A DNA stretch of 64,000 nucleotides from CALWOS01 sp963595735 (lineage in GTDB: Bacteria; Bacillota; Clostridia; Oscillospirales; Oscillospiraceae): NCBI GenBank assembly GCA_963595735.1, contig CAVBJJ010000005.1, forward strand, positions 19,166 through 83,165, written 5' to 3'. The notes below the pieces were generated by a model. It was not told the origin of the DNA, made no database searches, and saw nothing but the letters and a program-made list of their open reading frames with translations. Positions 15,236 to 23,560 of this stretch are shown one piece after another; the stretch's first letter is position 1; every line of letters begins with the position of its first letter. Position numbers and translations under genes: made by a program.

Positions 15236-18200
15236 TTACTTGCTGTTGGCGTTGCGGAACAGGAAGGTGACGATCTGTGCACGGGTGCAGTTCTCGTCGG
15301 GAGAGAAGTGGTTGGCATCGGTGCCGGAGGTGATCTTCTTCTCCACGGCCCAGGCAACGGCCTTGGCGTAGTAAGCATCGTCCTTCACATCGGCGAAGGG
15401 ATTCTCCGCAGTGGCTGCGGGGGACTTGGCGGCACGCCACAGGAAGGTGGCGACCTGGGCGCGGGTGCAAACGGCTTCCGGCTCAAAGGTGGTGTCGGTG
15501 GTGCCGGTGGTGATCTTGTTCTCCACCGCCCAGGCGACAGCCTTGGCATAGTAAGCATCCGCCTTCACATCGGTGAACGCAACATTTGCAGTGCTCTCGG
15601 GAGAGCCGGCGGCACGCCACAGGAAGGTAACGACTTGGGCGCGGGTGCAGTTCTCATCGGGAGAGAAGGTGGTGGAAGAGGTACCGGTGGTGATGTTCTG
15701 CTTCACCGCCCAATCCACGGCGTCTGCAAAGTAGCTGTTCTCGGGAACATCCGTGAAGCCCTTGGGCGCGGGAGTGGGAGCGGGGGTGACTGTACCGCCA
15801 CCGCCGGTGCCGCCGCCACTGCCGCCGCCGCTGTTGCTGCCGGCGTGGACAACGGTCAGGCTCTGGACGCGCTGCAGCAGACGATAGCCGCTGCAAATTT
15901 CTGCGTCAAAGTCCTCGCAGTTGTCGGTCATGGAGTCATAGTCCTTGGCGCTCAGGCCGCAGGCGAAGCGCAGGTTGGTGGACTTGTAGGCGGTCTCTGC
16001 CACGCGCTCCACGGCCTTCTGGTCGGTGGCGTCGGTGGACTCGATCACGCCGGTGTTCCAGCTCAGTGCCAGAACGGGCTTGGCCTCGACAGCACCGTCT
16101 GTGTTGCGGGCGTTCTGCTTCTCGTTTTTGCTCTGGGCATTGGGGAAGAAGCTGTTGGCCTTCTGCAGATCCTCATAGGAGATCGGGAAGGTGTAGTCGT
16201 CGGCAGTCACGACCAGCTTGTCGCCGGGGCCGAAGCTCTCGCCGCCCAGCAGATCCTCCAGGGTGACATACTCGGTGGCGGCCATGACAGCCCAGCCCTT
16301 CATGCCAACGAACTGATAGCCCTGGGTGTCCTTGTTGGCCTTGGCCAGGGACTCCAGATCGCTCAGGGTGTAGCTGGCAACGGTCTTTTCCGCGCTGTTG
16401 CTGCCGGTCTTGGCGTTCACGGTGATCACCGTGGGCAGCTTCTCCTGCAGCATGGCAAAACGGGTGGGGTTGCTTGCCTTGATGCTGGCGGCGGACTGGT
16501 TGTCGTCCCGCACAGCGTAGTTGAAGACGGGTCTGGAGCTCTCGGACATGGTGAACTCGGCCAGCTCGCCCTCCGCGACGCCGTCACCGCCGCCGCAGTT
16601 ACCGCCGCAGCCGCCGGCGGAAGCCCGGGCGCGGAAGATATAGGTGCAATAGCCGTTGTCGTTGTGACGGGTTCCCAGCCAGTCATAGACGATCTCCTGA
16701 CCGTCCTGGTTGAGGATCTGGTTCTCGCCCAGGTTGATGAGGTAGGCGTCGAACTCATTGCGGAAGAAGTGCTCCTGGGGCTGATCGCAGTTGACGGTGA
16801 AGGTCATGTTCTTGTTCCAGCCGGTGGCGTAGAAGGCAACGCCCTCGGTGCTGCTGATGGAGTTGCCCAGGTTCAGGGTCTCGAAGTTCAGGCACTCGTA
16901 GAGGGTACCCTCGGGAACGGTGGTGACCTTCATGTCATCGGCAAAGGTCAGGGTCTTGAGGTTCAGGCAGTCTGCGAATACATAAATGCCCAGCTCCTGC
17001 AGGCTTTCGGGCAGGGTGACATCGGTCAGCTTGGTGCAGTTCCGGAACGCGCCGTCGCCAATGGCGGTCACGCCGTTCAGGGGCAGCGCCGTCAGGCCGG
17101 AGCAGTAGCCCAGTGCATAGTCGCCGATCTCCGTGACCTTGGTCATGGACAGATCGGTCAGCTTGGAGCAGCGCCAGAACATGAACGGCGCCAGCTTGCT
17201 GCCCTCGACCACGGCCTTGGTCAGGTTGGCGCAATCCATGAACGCGCCGTCGCCTATGGTCTTGACGGAGGCGGGAACGGTGACCTCGGTCAGGCCGGCA
17301 TAGTAGAACGCGAAGGCGCCGATGCTCTCGACCCGGTTCAGGTCGATCTGCTTCAGGCCGGACTCCTCAAAGGCGCTCTCGCCAATGGTCTTGACGGAGG
17401 TGGGCAGCTGGATGGCTTCCAGTGCCTTGCAGCCCCAGAACGCATCCTCGGGGATGGCGGTCACGCCGTTTTCCACGGTGACATTGACCAGTTGCTTGCT
17501 GCAATCGAACAGATAGCGGCCCAGCTTTACATTGGCGGGCAGGGTGACCTCGGTCAGGCTGGACTGGCGGAATGCGCCGTCCTTGATCTCGGTCAGGGTC
17601 TTGGGGAAGCTGACCTTCTGCAGGGTGCCGGTCTGGGCGACGGTGGCAAACTGCATGAAAGCGCCTTCCTCGATGACCTGGGTGCCCTCGGGGATCGCAT
17701 AGGTCTCGTCAGTGCGGCCAACGGGGTAGCGGATCAGCTTGGTCTTGTCCTTGCTGAACAGCACGCCGCCTATTGCGCAATAGGTGTTGTTGCCGTCGGC
17801 AACAACAAACTGCTTCAGGTTCTGGCAGCCGCGGAAGACATTCTCCATCTGGATGGCGGCGGTCTCCTCCTCGCTGCTTTCGGGGGTCTTGTTGGTCTCG
17901 GCGCCCGGCTGCAGGCCGGTGCTGCCCAGATCCAGATTGCCGTCCGTGGAGGGGGTGGAGGACTCGTGCTTGAGCTCCTGTTTGGAGGCGCCCAGCGTGG
18001 TCAGTGTGGCGGGCAGCTTCACGGTCTCCATGGCGGTGCAGTTATTAAAGGCGTAGTTGCCGATGGACTCGACCTTGGTATTGCTCAGGTCGATCTCGGT
18101 GGCCTGCTCCAGCATGGCGCAGCCCCAATCCTTGATGTAGGTCAGGCTGCCGGGGAAGCTGACCTTGGTGAACTGATACTTCTGGGGGGTGTGGACGCCG

Positions 18201-21200
18201 TCATAGCCCAGGGCGTACTGGCCGATACCGGTAACGGTAAAGGTGATGCCGCTGCTGGTGACGGTCTCGGGGATGGTCAGGGTCTTTTCGGTGTTGGTGG
18301 CAAAGGTGACCTTTTCCACCTCGACCAGCTTTTTGGCCTGATCCACAACGCGGTAGTCAATGCCGCCCTCGGTGAAACGGGTCAGGTACAGGTCGCCGCC
18401 GCTCTGCTGGAGGGAAACACGGCCGGCGACATCCTCGCTGGCGTCCAGCATGGCTTTCCAGGCGGTCTGGTAGGTGCCGGCATTGGGCACGATGGCCGTG
18501 ACGGTGCAGCCGACGAAGGGATAATGCTTGTCAGAGGCGATGCCCTCGGCCAGCATTTCCGGCGCAGCGGCACTCTGGAAGATGACGCTGTTGAGCTTGG
18601 TGCACTCGGCAAAAGCGCTGCCGCCGATCTGGGTCACGGTTTCGGGAATGGTGATGGTCTCCAGGGCGGTGTCCTTGCTGAACAGGCCGCTGGGGAGCTG
18701 CTGGAGCTTTGCGGGCAGGGTGATGGAGCTCAGGCTGACATTCCGGCTCAGGGAGCTGGCGCCCAGAACGGTGTTTTCACCCTGGAAGACGATCTCGCGC
18801 AGGGCGCTGATCATCTCGCCGCCGCTGGTCTTGCCGCAGTAGTTAAAGGCCAGGGGTTCCACGGTCTGGACAGAGGCGGGAACGGTGATCTTGGTGATCT
18901 TGGCCAGTGCGGAGAAGTCGGAGTGGCACAGGCTGTCGGTGGCGGAGAAGGCTCTCTCGGCAACGCCGACAACGGGGAAGGTCTTGTCACCAAAGGTGAC
19001 GGTCTCGGGCAGGGTGATCTCGCCGCCCTGACCGGCATAGCTGTTGATGTAGGCAACGCGCTCGTTCTTTTCGTTGTGGCGCAGCTCATAGCCATACTCG
19101 GGGCGGGTGGTCTCCACCTGAATGGTCAGGTCGTCCTGCACATTGCTGGCCTTGTACAGACCGGTGGAGGCGTCCACCAGCTCTGCGCCGGTCACCTTGG
19201 AGACAACATAACCGGTGTCAGGCAGGATCAGGAAGTAGAAATCGCTGGCGTCCGCGGCGGGGAAACGGATGTCCTCCACGGCGGAGAGACGCACGGCGCT
19301 TTTGTTCACATTGCCCTTGGTGTAGCCCTTGCCCTCGGCGGAAACGGTGATGTTATCGCCGGTGAAGGTGACAAAGTGCTTGGGGCTGGTGGGCGCGGTG
19401 TTGCCGGTCACGCTGGGCAGACCGCAGTCCAGGCAGGTGCGCACCTGAATGCTGCCCTGGGTAAAGTCCACAACGCCATAGTTGTGACCCTTGGCGGGGA
19501 TCCGTGCGCTGGGCAGGGGGTGATCCCGGTACTGGTCGCTGAAGGTCTCACCGCAGCCGGGGCAGATGTAGCAGTCCTGGGTGTAGCCGTCGTGGAGGCA
19601 GGTGGCGTCCTGCTTGGTCACCGCCACAGCGGCAGCGGTGTGAGGGCACTCCGCGGTGAAGCTTGCCTTGGTCAGCTGCACATAGTTGCCCAGGTCTAAG
19701 GAAACCGTCAGGAAGTAATGCAGCGCCACACGGTCGCCGGCCTCCACGGGGAGGTTCAGGTTAAAGGTAGTGGCCTGATAATCGGCATAGTAGGTCACAT
19801 TGTTGATCTGTACCCACAGATGCGCGCCGCCGTTGGCGCGGCCGTTCAGGTTCAGGAAGCCGGCTTCCTTGGCGGTGATGGTGATGGTGCTGGCGGTGGT
19901 TCCGGTCAGCTCCACTTCCTTGTCCTCGTTCACCGTCCAGGGGGTGGCGGCATCGTTGACCACGGTGGCGTGGGCGTTGACATCCTTAAAGAAAGCCAGG
20001 AAGTCGTCCACCGTGCCGCAAACGGAGCATTTGCCATCGGCATCCGGCTTGTGGCCGGCGGCGGGGACATCTCCCGCAAAGGTCTGCTTGCAGACGGAGC
20101 AGGTGTAGTTTGCCAGACCGGTGGCCGTGCAGGTGGGCTCCTTGGTCACCTGGAGCAGCTCACCCTTGGTGTGGGGCAGTTTGGCAATGACCTGACCCTT
20201 GGCGGTCACGGTATTGCAGTCCAGGCAGTAGGTATCGCCGGTGTAGCCCTCTGCGGTGCAGGTGGCGTCCTTGGCGTTGCGCAGCTGCGTGTTCTCATGG
20301 GTGCAGGAGGGAGCCTGCCAGGACAGGATGGGATAGCCGTTGTTCAGGTTGCCGTTGTCCGCGAGGAAAGCCGCGCCCAGCGTGGTGACAAAAGCGGCGG
20401 CTTTCATGTCGGCTTCGGATTTGACAGCGCTGGTGCCCAGATCCTTGTAGCTTGCACCGCACTTTGCAGAGCCGGTGAGATAGTAGCAGTTTTCAACGGT
20501 ATCATTGTAATTGTAACCGATGATCGCGCCAACAGCAGAGGTGTTGTAGGCTTGTCCGGTGACTTTACCGATGCTGTAGCAGTTTTGAATGGTCACAGAA
20601 GCGCTTGTGCCATGAGAACCGACAATACCGCCGGTGCCGTCGTTGGTGCCTGCTGTTGTGACAGCGCCGGTGTTATAGCAGTTTTTTACCAGATTGTCAG
20701 CCGCTTTACCGCTTGCGATCGTACCGACAATACCGGCAGCGCCGTTGGACTTGGAACCAATGCTACCACCGTTGATATCGCCGGTGTTGTAGCAATTCTG
20801 CACGGTGCAGTTGCTGATCTTACCAGCAATGCCGCCAACATCTTTACCGGTGATGGAGGTGATATTGGCTTTGTTACCCAGATTTTCCAGTGTGGAGTTG
20901 GTGGCAGTTCCCACGATTGCAGCGGATTGCTGGGTCACGGTCATTTCACCATCCACCACCAGATTTTTCACGGTGGCATTACTGATACAGCCGAACAGAC
21001 CCTTGCAGGTTCCATATTCGTAGGAAACATTCAGGCTGATGGTGTGGCCATCGCCATTAAAGGTGCCGCTGAAGTTGGCGGAATTGGAACCAATGGGTGT
21101 CCAGTTGTCTGCCACGGTGATGTCCGCAGTCAGCTGGAAGTACTGGTCGGCGCAGTTCTCGCCTGCGTTGACCTGGGTTGCCAGCGCGCGCAGATCTGCC

Positions 21201-21400
21201 TCGCTGGTGATCTGATAGGGGTCGTCAGCGGTACCGGAACCGCTGAAACCGGTCAGGCTCATGGTAGCCGCAGGTGCGCTTGCATCTTCGGCTGCGTCTG
21301 TGTCATTGGCCGCGCCTGCGCCGATGGTCACACCGGCCAGCAGGGAGACGACCAGACTCAGCGCCAGGAGCCAGGACAGGCCTTTTTTTGCAAAATTCAT
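15236..21400 (-). CDS. Giant GLUG/BspA-like leucine-rich repeat protein with three SLH domains (copy 2)
   Basis: A 2054-residue secreted protein with a signal peptide (1-31). A GLUG region follows (about 45-350, phrases such as GGIAGKISNCTVQNCYNTG), resembling the GLUG protein at the left edge of the window. Next come Cys-pair repeats of the CTHENTQL...CLDC and CSVC type (about 365-465), a beta-sandwich-like domain (about 468-590), an InlB-like domain, and a long BspA/LRR_5 array to about residue 1590. The Gly/Cys motif GGCGGNCGGG lies near 1597. One copy of the putative ligand domain (about 1655-1853) and three SLH domains (about 1880-2053) complete it. AAGGAG is well placed before the ATG. 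Compared with copy 1 it has an added GLUG/N-terminal part and one fewer ligand domain. Probably an S-layer-associated adhesin or receptor. Confidence 0.92.
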   Translation of the reverse strand: MNFAKKGLSWLLALSLVVSLLAGVTIGAGAANDTDAAEDASAPAATMSLTGFSGSGTADDPYQITSEADLRALATQVNAGENCADQYFQLTADITVADNWTPIGSNSANFSGTFNGDGHTISLNVSYEYGTCKGLFGCISNATVKNLVVDGEMTVTQQSAAIVGTATNSTLENLGNKANITSITGKDVGGIAGKISNCTVQNCYNTGDINGGSIGSKSNGAAGIVGTIASGKAADNLVKNCYNTGAVTTAGTNDGTGGIVGSHGTSASVTIQNCYSIGKVTGQAYNTSAVGAIIGYNYNDTVENCYYLTGSAKCGASYKDLGTSAVKSEADMKAAAFVTTLGAAFLADNGNLNNGYPILSWQAPSCTHENTQLRNAKDATCTAEGYTGDTYCLDCNTVTAKGQVIAKLPHTKGELLQVTKEPTCTATGLANYTCSVCKQTFAGDVPAAGHKPDADGKCSVCGTVDDFLAFFKDVNAHATVVNDAATPWTVNEDKEVELTGTTASTITITAKEAGFLNLNGRANGGAHLWVQINNVTYYADYQATTFNLNLPVEAGDRVALHYFLTVSLDLGNYVQLTKASFTAECPHTAAAVAVTKQDATCLHDGYTQDCYICPGCGETFSDQYRDHPLPSARIPAKGHNYGVVDFTQGSIQVRTCLDCGLPSVTGNTAPTSPKHFVTFTGDNITVSAEGKGYTKGNVNKSAVRLSAVEDIRFPAADASDFYFLILPDTGYVVSKVTGAELVDASTGLYKASNVQDDLTIQVETTRPEYGYELRHNEKNERVAYINSYAGQGGEITLPETVTFGDKTFPVVGVAERAFSATDSLCHSDFSALAKITKITVPASVQTVEPLAFNYCGKTSGGEMISALREIVFQGENTVLGASSLSRNVSLSSITLPAKLQQLPSGLFSKDTALETITIPETVTQIGGSAFAECTKLNSVIFQSAAAPEMLAEGIASDKHYPFVGCTVTAIVPNAGTYQTAWKAMLDASEDVAGRVSLQQSGGDLYLTRFTEGGIDYRVVDQAKKLVEVEKVTFATNTEKTLTIPETVTSSGITFTVTGIGQYALGYDGVHTPQKYQFTKVSFPGSLTYIKDWGCAMLEQATEIDLSNTKVESIGNYAFNNCTAMETVKLPATLTTLGASKQELKHESSTPSTDGNLDLGSTGLQPGAETNKTPESSEEETAAIQMENVFRGCQNLKQFVVADGNNTYCAIGGVLFSKDKTKLIRYPVGRTDETYAIPEGTQVIEEGAFMQFATVAQTGTLQKVSFPKTLTEIKDGAFRQSSLTEVTLPANVKLGRYLFDCSKQLVNVTVENGVTAIPEDAFWGCKALEAIQLPTSVKTIGESAFEESGLKQIDLNRVESIGAFAFYYAGLTEVTVPASVKTIGDGAFMDCANLTKAVVEGSKLAPFMFWRCSKLTDLSMTKVTEIGDYALGYCSGLTALPLNGVTAIGDGAFRNCTKLTDVTLPESLQELGIYVFADCLNLKTLTFADDMKVTTVPEGTLYECLNFETLNLGNSISSTEGVAFYATGWNKNMTFTVNCDQPQEHFFRNEFDAYLINLGENQILNQDGQEIVYDWLGTRHNDNGYCTYIFRARASAGGCGGNCGGGDGVAEGELAEFTMSESSRPVFNYAVRDDNQSAASIKASNPTRFAMLQEKLPTVITVNAKTGSNSAEKTVASYTLSDLESLAKANKDTQGYQFVGMKGWAVMAATEYVTLEDLLGGESFGPGDKLVVTADDYTFPISYEDLQKANSFFPNAQSKNEKQNARNTDGAVEAKPVLALSWNTGVIESTDATDQKAVERVAETAYKSTNLRFACGLSAKDYDSMTDNCEDFDAEICSGYRLLQRVQSLTVVHAGSNSGGGSGGGTGGGGTVTPAPTPAPKGFTDVPENSYFADAVDWAVKQNITTGTSSTTFSPDENCTRAQVVTFLWRAAGSPESTANVAFTDVKADAYYAKAVAWAVENKITTGTTDTTFEPEAVCTRAQVATFLWRAAKSPAATAENPFADVKDDAYYAKAVAWAVEKKITSGTDANHFSPDENCTRAQIVTFLFRNANSK
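15242..15728 (-). repeat. SLH-coding block identical to 9441-9927
   Basis: Partner of the block at 9441-9927. The sharp boundaries and apparent absence of even synonymous changes point to a recent duplication or gene conversion restricted to the wall-anchoring module. Confidence 0.9.
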
Positions 21401-21546
21401 TTTGCGTCTCCTTCTCTCAATGTATTTTTGGGGAACGGGTGTGCGGCGGTCTGCTTCCGGGCAGCGCCGCGTTCGCGGGGGATGGGGATGTGCGATCCAA
21501 ACACCTCCTTTTTACCGGGAATTCACAATGCATATATTTCGCGTTT

Positions 21547-21588
21547 GTACTGCCGCACAGATACCCACGGCTGAAAGCAGTCGTGGGG
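21547..21588 (-). promoter_or_regulatory. Conserved leader element of SLH gene copy 2
   Basis: The minus-strand sequence can fold as CCCACG...CGTGGG, with the shared core GCCGTGGGTATCTGTGCGGC. It lies about 80-120 nt after the likely transcription start and matches 14883-14924. An AAAAAGGAGGTG sequence further downstream (about 21503-21514) looks like a strong ribosome binding site but has no start codon at a proper distance. Confidence 0.45.
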
Positions 21589-21656
21589 GATACTGGAGCG
21601 ACAGTGGAGAGGCGCGCTTTCTTTTGGAAGATAGCGAAAAAAATACCGCCCACCTC

Positions 21657-21756
21657 TGCGAAATCTAGTATCTATGATAACGATAATAAGAAAATTGTCA
21701 ATAGGTTATGCGGCATAAAGTATATTGTTATTAAAATAACGAAATTGAAAATAGGC
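21657..21756 (-). promoter_or_regulatory. Promoter and conserved upstream box of SLH gene copy 2
   Basis: On the minus strand there is a -35 TTGACA (21696-21701), a 16-nt spacer and a -10 TATCAT (21674-21679), with AGATTTCGCA (21657-21666) at the expected start, as in copy 1. The plus-strand sequence GATAACGATAATAAG (21676-21690) between -10 and -35 resembles the repeated GATAAT hexamers of Fur boxes. The copy 1 promoter has the weaker GATACCGAGAATGGG. The upstream box carries GTTATT-TT-AATAAC. Confidence 0.75.
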
Positions 21757-21797
21757 TGAAAAAATTTGGAGCAAACAGACTCTGCGAAAAAACAGGA

Positions 21798-21826
21798 TTG
21801 CGCCGGAGGGAAAACACCGATATAAT
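21798..21826 (+). promoter_or_regulatory. Promoter of decarboxylase-family gene
   Basis: TTGCGC (21798-21803), a 17-nt spacer and TATAAT (21821-21826), about 39 nt before the ATG. It is divergent from the SLH copy 2 promoter, about 100 nt away. Confidence 0.65.
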
Positions 21827-21864
21827 ACAAAATATAAAATATAAAAGCTGCGGAGGATGGCGAC

Positions 21865-23274
21865 ATGATGGACGACTCCCTTTTTTTCCGGCTGGCGGCG
21901 TACGGCGTCGCCATGCTGCCGCTGCATATGCCGGGACACAAGCGCCGGGCGATGAACCCCTGCCTGCAGGCGCTGGGCGCACAATATGACATTACCGAGG
22001 TCGAGGGCATGGACAACCTCCACGACGCCAGCGGCATTTTGCAGGCGGGCATGGACAAGGCCGCAGCCCTCTGGGGCAGCCGCCGGGCGTTTTTTCTGGT
22101 CAACGGCAGCACCTGTGGAATTCTGGCGGCGATCCACAGCTGCACCCGGCCGGGGGAGGAAATTCTGGTGGCGCGGAACTGCCACAGATCCGTGTACAAC
22201 GCCATTGCGCTGCGGGGGCTTCGGCCGGTGTATCTGCTGCCGCCCCAGACAGACTGCGGCATTTGCGGCGGCATTGCGCCGGAAGCGGTGGCCGCGGCGC
22301 TGGAAGCCCATCCGGCGCTGCATACGGTGATCCTCACCAGCCCCAATTATGAGGGAGTCGTCAGCGACATTGCGGCCATCAGCCAAATTTGCCACGCCCA
22401 CGGCGCGGTGCTGCTGGTGGACGAGGCCCACGGCGCCCACTTCGGTTTTGGCCACGGCTTTCCGGAAAGCGCGGTGCGGCAGGGGGCGGATGTGGTGGTG
22501 CAAAGCCTGCACAAGACCCTGCCCAGCCTGACCCAGACGGCGCTGCTGCACCTGTGCAGCGAGGGGGTATCGGCGGAAAAGCTGGCGCAGGCGCTGGCGA
22601 TTTATGAAAGCAGCAGCCCCTCGTATTTGCTGATGGCCTCCATAGACGCCTGCGTGCGGCAGCTGGAGCAGGAGGGGGAGGGGCTGTTTGCCCGGTGGGA
22701 GGAAGTCCTTGCGGCCTTTTATGCCGGGGCTGCCCGGCTGGAAAAGCTGCGGCTGTTTTCCTGCCCCGGGCGGGACAAAAGCAAGCTGGTCGTCTGCACG
22801 GACGCCGCCGGCATCTCCGGCAGCCAGCTGGCCGACCGGCTGCGGGAAACGGGAATCGAGGTGGAAATGGCCTCGCTGCTGTATCTGGTCGCCATGACCG
22901 GCCTGGGGGACAGCCGGGAGACGCTGGCGCGTTTTCTCGCCGCGCTGCTGGAGATCGACCGGAGCCTGTGTCCCTGCCCCCAAAGGGCGCTGCCGCCGGT
23001 CTTTTGTCCGCCGGAGGTGCTTTTGCCGCCGGGGGAATGCGCCGAGCTGCCGGGAGAGTTTGTGCCTTTGCCCGCCGGCGGGGGGCGGGTGAGCCTGGAA
23101 TATGTCTGGGCCTATCCCCCGGGGGTGCCGCTTTTGGCGCCGGGGGAGCGGATCCCGGCGGACTTTTCCCGGCAGATCGCCCGCTATCCGGCCGGGGGCA
23201 TTTTGCTCAAAAGCAGCCGGGGACAGCTGCCGGAAAAAATATTTGTGCGAAAATGCGCCCCGGTACTTGAATAA
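21865..23274 (+). CDS. Orn/Lys/Arg decarboxylase-family PLP protein (YaaO-like)
   Basis: A 469-residue fold-type I PLP enzyme with LPLHMPGHKR near residue 18, the NGST cofactor-binding turn, VDEAHGAHFGFG (the Asp that holds the pyridine nitrogen), and SLHKTLPSLTQTALLH with the Schiff-base lysine K217. The C-terminal part matches the short Gram-positive members of the family, which lack the N-terminal wing domain of enterobacterial inducible decarboxylases. Family members remove the carboxyl group from lysine, arginine or ornithine to make polyamine precursors. The exact substrate is not determined here. GGAGG precedes the ATG, and a second ATG follows directly. It ends about 60 nt before the SCIFF precursor, with no terminator between. 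Confidence 0.85.
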   Translation: MMDDSLFFRLAAYGVAMLPLHMPGHKRRAMNPCLQALGAQYDITEVEGMDNLHDASGILQAGMDKAAALWGSRRAFFLVNGSTCGILAAIHSCTRPGEEILVARNCHRSVYNAIALRGLRPVYLLPPQTDCGICGGIAPEAVAAALEAHPALHTVILTSPNYEGVVSDIAAISQICHAHGAVLLVDEAHGAHFGFGHGFPESAVRQGADVVVQSLHKTLPSLTQTALLHLCSEGVSAEKLAQALAIYESSSPSYLLMASIDACVRQLEQEGEGLFARWEEVLAAFYAGAARLEKLRLFSCPGRDKSKLVVCTDAAGISGSQLADRLRETGIEVEMASLLYLVAMTGLGDSRETLARFLAALLEIDRSLCPCPQRALPPVFCPPEVLLPPGECAELPGEFVPLPAGGGRVSLEYVWAYPPGVPLLAPGERIPADFSRQIARYPAGGILLKSSRGQLPEKIFVRKCAPVLE

Positions 23275-23337
23275 TCGGGCGGTTTATATTAAAATAAAGA
23301 AAATATCTGCAAAATCATGATCTAAGGAGATTTTCAT

Positions 23338-23475
23338 ATGAACAGAATCCATACTCTCAACACCCGTTCTCTGTCCGCCAGCGTGATCGACGGTGGCTGC
23401 GGCGAGTGTCAGACCTCCTGCCAGAGCGCCTGCAAGACCTCCTGCGGTGTTGCCAACCAGCCCTGCGAGAAGTAA
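23338..23475 (+). CDS. scfA: SCIFF family ranthipeptide precursor
   Basis: A 45-residue peptide with six cysteines at 21, 24, 28, 32, 36 and 43, exactly the six-Cys-in-forty-five signature (TIGR03973). The N-terminal leader contains IHTLNTRSLSASVIDGG, and the core has C-x-x-C-x3-C-x3-C-x3-C spacing with QTSC/KTSC phrases. It has a strong AAGGAG 8 nt before the ATG. The partner radical SAM enzyme, encoded 85 nt downstream, installs thioether links between Cys sulphurs and the gamma or other carbon of acceptor residues. SCIFF peptides are near-universal in Clostridia and their function is unresolved. Confidence 0.96.
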   Translation: MNRIHTLNTRSLSASVIDGGCGECQTSCQSACKTSCGVANQPCEK

Positions 23476-23505
23476 ACGGTCGCTTTTTCGGAAACCCAAA
23501 CAAAA

Positions 23506-23533
23506 CCGCCGGTCATGCAGCAATGACCGGCGG
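23506..23533 (+). terminator. Perfect hairpin between SCIFF precursor and maturase
   Basis: Arms CCGCCGGTCAT and ATGACCGGCGG (11 bp) with a 6-nt loop, followed by CTGATTTATG rather than a clean T run. This looks like a partial terminator or RNA-stabilising hairpin that would keep precursor transcripts above those of the maturase. Confidence 0.65.
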
Positions 23534-23560
23534 CTGATTTATGTGTAGGAGCGTTATTGT

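Noticed and set aside
9432..21400. CRISPR-like or tandem DNA repeats in the LRR-coding regions
   Set aside because: The periodicity is at protein level (about 23 residues) with diverged DNA; there are no fixed repeats and spacers.
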